From positions 1 through 5,519 of the forward strand of contig SLOR01000374.1 of assembly GCA_007132395.1 (NCBI GenBank): a stretch of 5,519 nucleotides of DNA, written 5' to 3'. The first letter of the stretch is position 1, and each line of letters opens with the position of its first letter. The notes beneath the pieces were generated by a model. The model was not told the DNA's origin and ran no database searches. It worked only from the letters and a program-made list of their open reading frames with translations. Shown piece after piece: positions 1 to 5,519 of this stretch. This DNA is from Bacteroidales bacterium. GTDB taxonomy: Bacteria > Bacteroidota > Bacteroidia > Bacteroidales > UBA7960. The position numbers were made by a program, and so were the translations under genes.

Positions 1-1019
1 AGCGGCCCTACAAGAGTATCTTTATCCAGGGGATTACCTATTTTTTGTGCTACCGATGCATAGGCTGTTTTAAGTTTTTCCACCACCTGCTCATAGATAC
101 TCTCATGTACTATCAAACGCCGGGTGGAAGTGCACCGTTGCCCGGCAGTGCCCACAGCACCAAATACAACAGATTTTATAGCCATTTCCAGGTTGGCAGA
201 AGGCGCAATTATCACTGCATTGTTACCTCCCAACTCCAGTATTGACCTGCCCAGGCGGGCACCAATAATTCCGGAAAGTCTTTTGCCCACAGCCGTAGAA
301 CCTGTAATGGAAAACAAAGGAATACGCTTGTCGGCCACAAAATTATCGCCCAGCACAGAAGAGCCTGCCACAATAAGGTTAAAGACACCCTCGGGCACAT
401 TGTTCTTTTTCAGCACATCAGCAATAATTTTTTGCGTAGCAATAGCGGTAAGAGGTGTTTTGGAACTGGGTTTCCAGATTACCACATTACCGCATACGGC
501 AGCTACCATAGCATTCCATGCCCACACGGCCACCGGGAAATTAAAGGAGGTTATCAGACCCACGATTCCAAGGGGATGATACTGATCGTACATGCGATGT
601 TGCACACGTTCGGAATGCATGGTAAATCCGTTAAGCAAACGGCTTTGGCCCACGGCAAAATCGCAGATATCAATCATTTCCTGCACTTCCCCCAGCCCCT
701 CCTGGTATATCTTTCCCATTTCCAGTGAAACAAGATACCCCAGGTCCTCCTTATGTTCGCGCAGAGCATTGCCAATCTGGCGAACCACCTCTCCCCTTTT
801 GGGTGCAGGCACTTCGCGCCAGCTTACAAACGCTTGCTGCGCCTTTTGCACAATAGTTTCGTAATCTTCAAGGGTAGCAGATTGCACACGGGCAATGGGT
901 TTATTATTGGCAGGAGACAGGGATATGTTCTCTTTTCCGCGGGTATCCAGCCAGTTGGCACCAGTGCAGGCGCCAGGATTGACTTCCTCAATTTGCAGTC
1001 TTTTCAGTACTTCTTTCAT
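1..1019 (-). CDS. amaB: ALDH7-family aldehyde dehydrogenase (aminoadipate-semialdehyde / piperideine-6-carboxylate dehydrogenase type), C-terminus beyond window
   Basis: Cytoplasmic NAD(P)+-dependent oxidation of an aldehyde to an acid. ALDH7 enzymes (antiquitin, AmaB/Pcd) typically convert alpha-aminoadipate semialdehyde, in equilibrium with piperideine-6-carboxylate, to aminoadipate in lysine/pipecolate breakdown. The reading frame is open from the ATG at 1019-1017 to the left edge, giving 339 full codons of the family's usual ~510. Visible motifs are SFNFPVAVWAWN (residues 158-169, Asn160 for the oxyanion hole), WKPS (182-185, cofactor-binding Lys183), the Rossmann turn ITGSTAVG (238-245), LELGGNNA (261-268, general base Glu262) and GTAGQRCTSTRR (290-301, nucleophile Cys296, codon at 134-132). 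The FNFPVAVW and GTAGQRCTSTRR forms and the PANNKPIARV start are characteristic of ALDH7. About one third, including the end of the catalytic and oligomerisation domains, is missing. No Shine-Dalgarno sequence precedes the ATG. The gene lies 124 bp downstream of the barrel-protein gene on the same strand; co-transcription is possible but unproven. Family assignment is firm. The exact substrate, and so the symbol, is inferred. Confidence 0.93.
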   Translation of the reverse strand, partial: MKEVLKRLQIEEVNPGACTGANWLDTRGKENISLSPANNKPIARVQSATLEDYETIVQKAQQAFVSWREVPAPKRGEVVRQIGNALREHKEDLGYLVSLEMGKIYQEGLGEVQEMIDICDFAVGQSRLLNGFTMHSERVQHRMYDQYHPLGIVGLITSFNFPVAVWAWNAMVAAVCGNVVIWKPSSKTPLTAIATQKIIADVLKKNNVPEGVFNLIVAGSSVLGDNFVADKRIPLFSITGSTAVGKRLSGIIGARLGRSILELGGNNAVIIAPSANLEMAIKSVVFGAVGTAGQRCTSTRRLIVHESIYEQVVEKLKTAYASVAQKIGNPLDKDTLVGP

Positions 1020-1143
1020 CAATAACTCTGTTTATGTTGTACAAACAATCAATTTAATCTGTAAACATAAAGTTATCCTGATTTATCGAAAGAATAAAAT
1101 TATCAAGCATATTTTTTCACCAAAAAATTCCGGCACACTCAAC
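1020..1143. other. AT-rich spacer between outer-membrane protein gene and aldehyde dehydrogenase gene
   Basis: This is a 124-bp non-coding gap between two minus-strand genes. It holds an A/T-only inverted repeat (ATTTTTT at 1111-1117, loop CACC, AAAAAAT at 1122-1128), which lacks the GC-rich stem of an intrinsic terminator. The best minus-strand promoter match is TAACTTTA (1075-1068), with TTTTA 19 nt upstream (1099-1095). It differs from the Bacteroidota consensus at the final G of both boxes, so it is not called. The sequence does not settle whether the dehydrogenase has its own promoter or is read through from the gene upstream. Confidence 0.4.
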
Positions 1144-1848
1144 TTACTTTATCCGACCCAGTTCCAATGTAATGGACCCATACCCCAGGGGTTTTACAGG
1201 GTTAATATGCACCCCCAGATTGAAGTTTATGGCAAGAAAGTCAACCGGGATGAATCTTAAGCCAGCCTGCAGAGGAACTCCAAAAGTAAAATAGGACTCT
1301 TCCTGGTAATAGGTATTACACCATATAAAACTGCCACCACAATCCCTGTATAGCTCCTCTCCCCGTTTGGTTCCTGCAACAAGGCCAAGGCCAGTCTCAG
1401 CATAAAACTGCAAAAAATCAACATTGTGGTATTTACCGAGCATGAAGTTCATATGATATTGTTCTTCACTAAATGTAGAAAACAAATCAAATTCATCAAA
1501 AGCGCTAAACTCTGCGGATAAAAGAAACTTTTCACGGAATAGGGTACCCTTAATTCCAATACCCAGGTACCCCTGTGAGGTGGATGAATGTAATGTGCCA
1601 CCCACCATGGGTTTAATGCCTATGGCGTAATATATCTTTTCGGTTTCAGAAGGAGAGGTTTCCATGGCAGGCGCTTGCGCCCGAACTTCCTGCACAACAA
1701 ATACTCCAAGAACCAGCAATACTGCTGTGGCAAATTTTATTCTGCTTCTTATTAAGGTTGATTTTATAGCTGATCCGAACTTCTCTACAACTCCATTTGT
1801 CTGATATCCAACAAATTTTCGATTACTTTCTATCTTTTGTCTTTTCAT
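1144..1848 (-). CDS. Putative small outer-membrane beta-barrel protein with signal peptide
   Basis: I do not recognise a named family. The 234-residue product has a basic N-region, a hydrophobic core at about 39-52 (FATAVLLVLGVFVV) and a likely signal peptidase I site after AQA (57-59), so it is probably exported. The mature ~175 residues form about eight amphipathic stretches separated by polar turns, near 72-84, 93-104, 107-117, 131-141, 146-159, 185-201, 204-217 and 222-233. Examples are FYAETGLGLVAG and FLAINFNLGVHI. This fits an eight-stranded outer-membrane barrel like the small OMP_b-brl/porin-family proteins common in Bacteroidota. Cys170 and Cys177 sit in one predicted loop. The frame also opens at a TTG (1875-1873), but I chose the ATG at 1848-1846: it is the first ATG in frame, and TTG would add nine residues to an already long N-region. 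A promoter match ends about 50 bp upstream. No role can be assigned. A soluble periplasmic beta protein is the alternative. Confidence 0.75.
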   Translation of the reverse strand: MKRQKIESNRKFVGYQTNGVVEKFGSAIKSTLIRSRIKFATAVLLVLGVFVVQEVRAQAPAMETSPSETEKIYYAIGIKPMVGGTLHSSTSQGYLGIGIKGTLFREKFLLSAEFSAFDEFDLFSTFSEEQYHMNFMLGKYHNVDFLQFYAETGLGLVAGTKRGEELYRDCGGSFIWCNTYYQEESYFTFGVPLQAGLRFIPVDFLAINFNLGVHINPVKPLGYGSITLELGRIK

Positions 1849-1896
1849 AACATTAAGAATTGGTTTAACATGCAATCATGAATGTTTAAATCAAAA

Positions 1897-1927
1897 CAAA
1901 AGTAAAGGCATGGGCAAGGTATGCAAA
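1897..1927 (-). promoter_or_regulatory. Candidate Bacteroidota-type promoter for the outer-membrane protein gene
   Basis: Read on the minus strand, TTTG (1927-1924) is followed after 19 nt by TACTTTTG (1904-1897). This is an exact match to the TTTG / TAnnTTTG boxes described for the primary sigma factor of Bacteroidota, at the usual spacing. Transcription would start near 1890, giving a leader of about 40 nt before the ATG at 1848. The position directly upstream of a secreted-protein gene supports it, but AT-rich DNA yields such matches by chance. Confidence 0.6.
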
Positions 1928-1971
1928 ATGGATTTATACAAATCATAATTATTTTTTTATTATATCGTTAC

Positions 1972-1986
1972 ATATGGGTTCCATAT
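1972..1986. repeat. Inverted repeat, 6-bp arms with 3-bp spacer
   Basis: ATATGG (1972-1977), GTT, CCATAT (1981-1986): a perfect dyad, 15 bp in all. Short perfect dyads arise by chance in AT-rich DNA. It is noted because it has the same 3-bp spacer as the larger dyad centred 37 bp downstream. It could be a weak binding site or nothing. Confidence 0.3.
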
Positions 1987-2005
1987 TTTTCACATACGTT
2001 ATATA

Positions 2006-2026
2006 TATTTGCAAAAATTGCAAATA
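2006..2026. promoter_or_regulatory. Perfect 9-bp-arm palindrome, candidate operator
   Basis: The arms are TATTTGCAA (2006-2014) and TTGCAAATA (2018-2026), separated by AAA. All nine pairs match. A dyad of this size and spacing is typical of sites bound by dimeric helix-turn-helix regulators. It lies just upstream of the candidate -33 box of the HTH gene, a position suited to activation or to repression together with the next dyad. The core GCAAAT recurs at 2050-2055. Which protein binds is unknown; the adjacent HTH protein is the obvious candidate. Confidence 0.5.
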
Positions 2027-2034
2027 AAACAACA

Positions 2035-2057
2035 AAATTTGTATATTTCGCAAATTT
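2035..2057. promoter_or_regulatory. Inverted repeat overlapping the promoter of the HTH gene
   Basis: AAATTTG (2035-2041) and CAAATTT (2051-2057) are perfect 7-bp arms around a 9-bp spacer, centred 30 bp (about three helical turns) from the centre of the 2006-2026 palindrome. Its left arm contains the TTTG proposed as the -33 box, so a bound protein would occlude the promoter. Its right half carries GCAAAT, shared with the upstream palindrome. This is an operator candidate by position and symmetry only. Confidence 0.4.
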
Positions 2058-2067
2058 CTTACTTTAG
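2038..2067 (+). promoter_or_regulatory. Candidate Bacteroidota-type promoter for the HTH-protein gene
   Basis: TTTG (2038-2041), 18 nt, then TACTTTAG (2060-2067), which departs from TAnnTTTG at one position. Transcription would start near 2074, with a ~22-nt leader that lacks a Shine-Dalgarno sequence, as is common in Bacteroidota. A competing arrangement is TTG (2018-2020), 21 nt, TATATTTC (2042-2049). An isolated perfect TATATTTG at 2004-2011 has no -33 partner. Confidence 0.45.
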
Positions 2068-2096
2068 CAGCCACAACCACAAAAGACCGCTTACAA

Positions 2097-3143
2097 ATGA
2101 AAAAACCAGAAAGCAAGGAAGTTCAATCCAGGTTTTTAAAAGGCCTTGAGGACATCATCCCCGCAAATTCCTCACTGGTAAATGAATTAAGCGACATCCT
2201 TGAGATAAGCATGGACAGTGCCTACCGCAGGATGCGCGGCGAAACGCTGCTAACCATTGATGAAATCAACCATCTATGCCTGCATTTTAAAATTTCCTTT
2301 GATGCATTTACTGGAGTAAAAACAGGGATGGTAACCTTTAATTACCTGCCCCTGGAGCCATTGGCTGAAAACTTTGACCTTTATCATAAAAATCTTCTGC
2401 AAGAACTCAATATTATTTGCGCCAGCAACGAAAACAAAATTATCTATGCCTGCCAGGATATTCCTGTTTTTCATCACTATAGTTTTCCCGAACTGGCCAA
2501 TTTCAAGGTGTTTTACTGGAAACGCTCTATCATGAATATTCCGGAGCTGGCTAAAGCAAAGTACGGTGCAGCCACCCGCTTCAGCGAACAGTTGGAAACA
2601 GGGCATGCCATTATTGAAGCTTACTCAGAAGTTCCCTCTATTGAAATATGGACAGAAAACACCATACTAAGCACCATCAAACAAATACAGTTTTACTGGG
2701 AATCGGGTGTTTTTGAATCGAAGGAGGTAGCCTTAAGCGTTTGCCAGGCCCTGAAGGAAGAAATGGACAGCATTGAGAAAAAAGCGGAATTTGGCACCAA
2801 GGATTTAAAAAACCTCAAGCCTGCCGAGTTTCAGGAAAGTGATGGTGAAGAAAAAGCCACAGAGCAAGATTCCAACTACCGGCTTTACATAAGTGAAATC
2901 GAGCTCACCAACAATTGTGTTTTAGTAAACGTAGGCCCAACACAAGCAGTTTATCTGGGGCATTTTTCTTTCAGCACCATGTCAACCCGCAATGAGGCTT
3001 ATTGCAAAAAAACAGAGGGTTGGCTGAATAATATTATCAAAAAATCAACATTGATAAGTGGTGTGGCAGAAAAACAGCGTTACCAGTTTTTTAAAAATAT
3101 GCATGAAAAAATAGACAGGCTGATACTGGTTATCCAGTCCTGA
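2097..3143 (+). CDS. Helix-turn-helix (XRE/Cro-like) putative transcriptional regulator with unrecognised C-terminal region
   Basis: This 348-residue protein is probably cytoplasmic: it has no signal peptide or membrane segment. Residues ~13-72 look like a Cro/CI-type helix-turn-helix, with NSSLVNELSDILEIS (24-38) as the scaffold helices, SMDSAYRRMRGE (38-49) as the turn and recognition helix, and LLTIDEINHLCLHFKISFDAF (51-71) as the closing helices. The pattern of dispersed 'SxDSAYRRxRGE' and 'CxHFKIS' is one I associate with a group of Bacteroidota regulators. The rest (~75-348) I do not recognise. It begins with aromatic-rich, mixed alpha/beta-looking sequence (80-150) and continues through mainly helical sequence and a charged, probably flexible stretch (227-260). 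It ends with beta-like segments (262-292) and a basic helix (300-345). The ATG at 2097 follows a candidate promoter and two dyads, suggesting autoregulation. It is divergent from the barrel gene and convergent with acnA. DNA binding is well supported; ligand and targets are unknown. Confidence 0.8.
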   Translation: MKKPESKEVQSRFLKGLEDIIPANSSLVNELSDILEISMDSAYRRMRGETLLTIDEINHLCLHFKISFDAFTGVKTGMVTFNYLPLEPLAENFDLYHKNLLQELNIICASNENKIIYACQDIPVFHHYSFPELANFKVFYWKRSIMNIPELAKAKYGAATRFSEQLETGHAIIEAYSEVPSIEIWTENTILSTIKQIQFYWESGVFESKEVALSVCQALKEEMDSIEKKAEFGTKDLKNLKPAEFQESDGEEKATEQDSNYRLYISEIELTNNCVLVNVGPTQAVYLGHFSFSTMSTRNEAYCKKTEGWLNNIIKKSTLISGVAEKQRYQFFKNMHEKIDRLILVIQS

Positions 3144-3288
3144 CAATCCACAAGACAAAAGGAAAAAACCGGACAATAAGCCTGCCGATAAATTCATTGC
3201 TGTCGTTCAGCAACTGCATCACCCACATACCCATTATCCGGCCCATTATCCGGTACTGCAAGTCAGTTACGGCATTTTGTCCGGCCAG
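3144..3288. other. Convergent intergenic region between HTH gene and acnA
   Basis: These 145 bp lie between two genes that end toward each other. Both transcripts should terminate here, yet no stem followed by a T-run is evident on either strand. The best stem is TTGCTG (3197-3202), loop TCGTT, CAGCAA (3208-3213), a 6-bp hairpin without a following T-tract. The right half is dominated by CCGG-containing repeats. CCGGACAA (3169-3176) and TTGTCCGG (3277-3284) are complementary and could pair over the whole gap. Confidence 0.35.
3230..3253. repeat. 12-bp perfect tandem duplication downstream of acnA
   Basis: CCCATTATCCGG occurs twice back to back (3230-3241 and 3242-3253) with no mismatch. It sits 36 bp beyond the acnA stop codon. 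Further right, CAGTTACGG (3264-3272) and CAGTTACCGG (3286-3295) look like older degenerate copies of a second short unit; the latter includes the acnA stop codon. Slipped-strand duplication is the simplest explanation. Two copies are too few to call a functional array. Confidence 0.6.
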
Positions 3289-5519
3289 TTACCGGGTCAG
3301 GAAATCTCTCAGCACAAAATGCAGGATTCCTCCATTTTCGTAGTATTTCACTTCGATAAGTGAATCGATGCGGGCAATCACTTTAAAGTTTATCACGCTT
3401 CCATCTGCCGTTTCGGCAACCACATTCAGTAGTTTTTGGGGTGAAAGTCCTTCAGCTATCCCCTTGATGGAGAATTTCTCCTTACCTGTAAGCCCGAGAC
3501 TCTGTGCGCTTTCACCTACAATATATTGCAGGGGCAAAACACCCATACCAATAAGGTTGCTTCTGTGAATGCGTTCATAGCTTTCGGCAATTACCGCCTT
3601 AACTCCCAGCAGGCTGGTACCTTTAGCTGCCCAGTCGCGACTCGATCCGCTGCCATATTCTTTACCAGCCAGCACTATAAGCGGTGTGTTTTCTGACTTG
3701 TACTTCTGTGCCGCCTCATATACGCTGGTATGCTCTCCGGAGGGAATATGCGTGGTGTATCCACCTTCGCGCTGCGCCAGCTTGTTTTTGATACGCACAT
3801 TGGCAAAGGTTCCCCGCACCATTACTTCGTCGTTGCCCCTTCGCGAACCATAAGAGTTGAAGAGTTTTTGCTCCACTCCTTTTTCCTGCAAATATTGCCC
3901 TGCAGGGGTGTAAAGACCAAAAGCCCCGGCAGGAGAAATATGATCGGTAGTAATGCTATCGCCCAGCACTAAAAGAGAATAGGCATTATTAATATCCTGT
4001 GGTGCCGGTGGTGTATCAGAAATACCATTAAAAAACGGAGCTTCCTTTATATAGGTTGATTTTTCATCCCATTGATAAATCTCCTCCTCGGGCACCTGCA
4101 GTTGCTTCCAGATATCGTTGCCTTCAAAGATCTGGCTGTAATTTTTCTCAAAGTCATCTTTACTAAGAACCTGCGCCATGGTATCTTGAATTTCTTCATG
4201 GCCGGGCCAAATATCTTTCAGGTATACGGGATTAAGATTGGGGTCGTAAGCCAGGGGTTCATTAATCAAATCCACATCCACCCTGCCTGCCAGTGCGTAA
4301 GCTACCACCAGGATAGGCGACATAAGGAAGTTCATTTTTACCTGCGGATGCACACGGGCTTCAAAGTTACGGTTGCCCGACAGCACAGAAGCCACTACCA
4401 GTTCGTTTTCATCAACGGCCTTAGCGATATGAGGCGGCAGCGGACCTGAGTTGCCAATACAGCTTGTACAGCCATATCCTACCACGTGAAACTTCAGTGC
4501 CTCAAGGTCTTCCAGTAAACCGGAGCGGCTAAGGTAATCGGTAACGACCTTGGAACCGGGAGCCAGGGAGGTTTTCACCCAGGGTTTTACATCCAGCCCC
4601 AGAGCTCGGGCCTTGCGGGCCAGTATTCCGGCACCAATCATCACCGATGGGTTAGAAGTATTGGTGCAGGACGTAATGGCAGCAATTACCACCGAGCCAT
4701 CACTTACGCTGAATCTTTCATTTTTAACAGTGATTTCAACTGTACGCAAACCATTTTTGTAATCGGGCTCCACATCAATATCTTGTAGGGTTTGCGTAGC
4801 TTCGGGTATTTCTCCTGTGCCTCCTCCTTCACTCATCCAACGGCCAAATTCGCGCTTGTCAGGCTCAATGTACGCACGTTCAAAATCAGATTGAAGCAAA
4901 TTTTTAAAGCGAGCTTTTGCTTCGCGCAACAGTATTTTATCCTGCGGCCTTTTGGGGCCTGCCAGGGTAGGCTCAACCGAAGCCAAATCCAGCTCAAGGG
5001 TATGGGAGTATGTAATTTTCTCGTCCCCGGTGCGCCATAACATATTGGCCTTGCAGTAATCCTCCACCAGTTTTACCTGATCTTCAGGACGGTTACTTTT
5101 GCGCATATAGTCCAGTGTACGATCGTCAATGGGAAAATATGTAACTGTGCAGCCAAACTCGGGCGACATATTGGAAATGGTTGCCCTATCGGGAACGGTA
5201 AGGTTATCTAGTCCGTCGCCAAAAACTTCAACAAATTTACCTACTACGCCATGTGAACGAAGTAGCTGGGTGATGGTAAGCACCATATCAGTAGCAGTGG
5301 TCCCCAGGGGTAATTTGCCTGTAAGTTTGAGCCCTATAACCTGGGGCATGATAAAATAAATAGGTTGTCCCAGCAATGCTGCCTCGGCCTCAATACCGCC
5401 CACACCCCATCCTACAACGCCTATGCCGTTTACCATGGGAGTATGACTATCTGTTCCCACCAGGGTATCAGGCAATGCCACGCCATCGCGCACTGTAACG
5501 CCGGTGGCAAGGTATTCCA
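3289..5519 (-). CDS. acnA: Aconitate hydratase, AcnA/IRP1 type, N-terminus beyond window
   Basis: Cytoplasmic [4Fe-4S] enzyme that isomerises citrate to isocitrate via cis-aconitate in the TCA cycle. The frame is open through the right edge: an apparent GTG start at 5493 is internal, since EYLATGVT precedes it in frame. The window shows 742 residues plus the TAA at 3291-3289; AcnA proteins are usually ~890-930, so roughly 150-190 are missing. Visible in order are PDTLVGTDSHTPMVNG and GWGVGGIEAEAALLGQP near the cut end. The first cluster ligand lies in SCTNTSNP (Cys codon 4668-4666) and the other two in GYGCTSCIGNSGP (Cys codons 4470-4468 and 4461-4459). SGNRNFEARVHP follows, then the swivel domain from LVLGDSITTDHISPAGA, SYGSRRGNDEVMVRGTFANVRI, the active-site loop GSGSSRDWAAKG, and the usual ending EVKYYENGGILHFVLR. 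All three cluster cysteines and the SSRDWAAKG loop are present, so it should be active. No frameshift is seen. AcnA rather than AcnB or the mitochondrial type is clear from these motifs. Confidence 0.97.
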   Translation of the reverse strand, partial: EYLATGVTVRDGVALPDTLVGTDSHTPMVNGIGVVGWGVGGIEAEAALLGQPIYFIMPQVIGLKLTGKLPLGTTATDMVLTITQLLRSHGVVGKFVEVFGDGLDNLTVPDRATISNMSPEFGCTVTYFPIDDRTLDYMRKSNRPEDQVKLVEDYCKANMLWRTGDEKITYSHTLELDLASVEPTLAGPKRPQDKILLREAKARFKNLLQSDFERAYIEPDKREFGRWMSEGGGTGEIPEATQTLQDIDVEPDYKNGLRTVEITVKNERFSVSDGSVVIAAITSCTNTSNPSVMIGAGILARKARALGLDVKPWVKTSLAPGSKVVTDYLSRSGLLEDLEALKFHVVGYGCTSCIGNSGPLPPHIAKAVDENELVVASVLSGNRNFEARVHPQVKMNFLMSPILVVAYALAGRVDVDLINEPLAYDPNLNPVYLKDIWPGHEEIQDTMAQVLSKDDFEKNYSQIFEGNDIWKQLQVPEEEIYQWDEKSTYIKEAPFFNGISDTPPAPQDINNAYSLLVLGDSITTDHISPAGAFGLYTPAGQYLQEKGVEQKLFNSYGSRRGNDEVMVRGTFANVRIKNKLAQREGGYTTHIPSGEHTSVYEAAQKYKSENTPLIVLAGKEYGSGSSRDWAAKGTSLLGVKAVIAESYERIHRSNLIGMGVLPLQYIVGESAQSLGLTGKEKFSIKGIAEGLSPQKLLNVVAETADGSVINFKVIARIDSLIEVKYYENGGILHFVLRDFLTR

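Larger units (their letters stand above)
1849..2096. other. Divergent regulatory intergenic region
   Basis: This is 248 bp of strongly AT-rich non-coding DNA between the divergently transcribed outer-membrane protein gene and the HTH-protein gene. It contains one promoter match per direction and three inverted repeats (1972-1986, 2006-2026, 2035-2057), each listed separately. The dyads lie nearer the HTH gene; the last overlaps that gene's candidate -33 box. I see no ORF, RNA gene or rho-independent terminator in it. Confidence 0.6.

Noticed and set aside
124..579. Plus-strand open frame of 151 codons
   Set aside because: It lies antisense within the aldehyde dehydrogenase, whose frame carries unmistakable ALDH7 motifs. 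The translation is low-complexity and resembles no family.
1111..1128. A/T-only inverted repeat as a terminator for the barrel gene
   Set aside because: The stem is seven A-T pairs with no G-C pairs, so it is too weak to act as an intrinsic terminator. It is more likely a product of base composition.
895..1260. Plus-strand open frame of 121 codons
   Set aside because: It spans the dehydrogenase start, the intergenic gap and the end of the barrel gene on the opposite strand, with no domain, promoter or sensible composition.
1873..1875. TTG as the start of the barrel protein
   Set aside because: An ATG occurs nine codons later in the same frame, and the TTG would lengthen an already overlong N-region. 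It would leave only a ~15-nt leader from the predicted transcription start.
2004..2011. TATATTTG as a -7 box for the HTH gene
   Set aside because: It matches the box perfectly, but no TTG or TTTG lies 17-23 nt upstream, and it falls inside the 2006-2026 palindrome. The 2038-2067 arrangement fits better.
2274..2606. Minus-strand open frame of 110 codons
   Set aside because: It is the shadow of the HTH gene on the other strand; no recognisable features.
4072..4449. Plus-strand open frame of 125 codons, and similar plus-strand frames within 3368-5359
   Set aside because: All lie antisense to conserved aconitase sequence and have no family resemblance.
5491..5493. GTG as the start of aconitase
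   Set aside because: The codon is an internal valine. The frame continues upstream to the window edge with typical aconitase-like sequence, and a start here would remove roughly 150-190 residues of the catalytic core.
1..5519. A novel defence, mobile or biosynthetic system in the window
   Set aside because: There is no transposase, integrase, toxin-antitoxin pair, CRISPR repeat, nuclease or cluster of short overlapping genes. Two of the four genes are standard metabolic enzymes and the gene spacing is ordinary.

Overview
The window reads as ordinary chromosomal DNA from a member of the Bacteroidota. Three things point that way. Two promoter-like elements match the TTTG-N18/19-TAnnTTTG architecture of the primary sigma factor of that phylum. 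No Shine-Dalgarno sequence is visible before any of the three start codons. The helix-turn-helix protein and the small outer-membrane barrel are of kinds common in that phylum. The genus cannot be told from the sequence.

Layout: (1) 1-1019, minus strand: 5' two thirds of an ALDH7-family aldehyde dehydrogenase (antiquitin / aminoadipate-semialdehyde dehydrogenase type), cut by the left edge. (2) 1020-1143: short AT-rich gap. (3) 1144-1848, minus strand: a small secreted protein, probably an eight-stranded outer-membrane beta-barrel. (4) 1849-2096: AT-rich divergent intergenic region with a candidate promoter for each flanking gene and three inverted repeats. (5) 2097-3143, plus strand: a 348-residue protein with an N-terminal helix-turn-helix and a long C-terminal part I do not recognise. 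(6) 3144-3288: convergent gap with a 12-bp tandem repeat and a decayed repeat that reaches into the next gene's stop codon. (7) 3289-5519, minus strand: AcnA-type aconitate hydratase, complete at its C-terminus and cut at its N-terminus by the right edge.

The two enzymes are housekeeping or catabolic: aconitase in the TCA cycle, and ALDH7 probably in lysine/pipecolate catabolism or aldehyde detoxification. Nothing visible links them to each other. The only suggestive functional pair is the divergent regulator and outer-membrane protein, whose shared intergenic region holds the dyads. Regulation of one or both genes by the HTH protein is a plausible inference, not shown.

I see no mobile element, CRISPR array, RNA gene, defence module or biosynthetic cluster. 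The least explained parts are the C-terminal domain of the HTH protein and the dyad cluster upstream of it.
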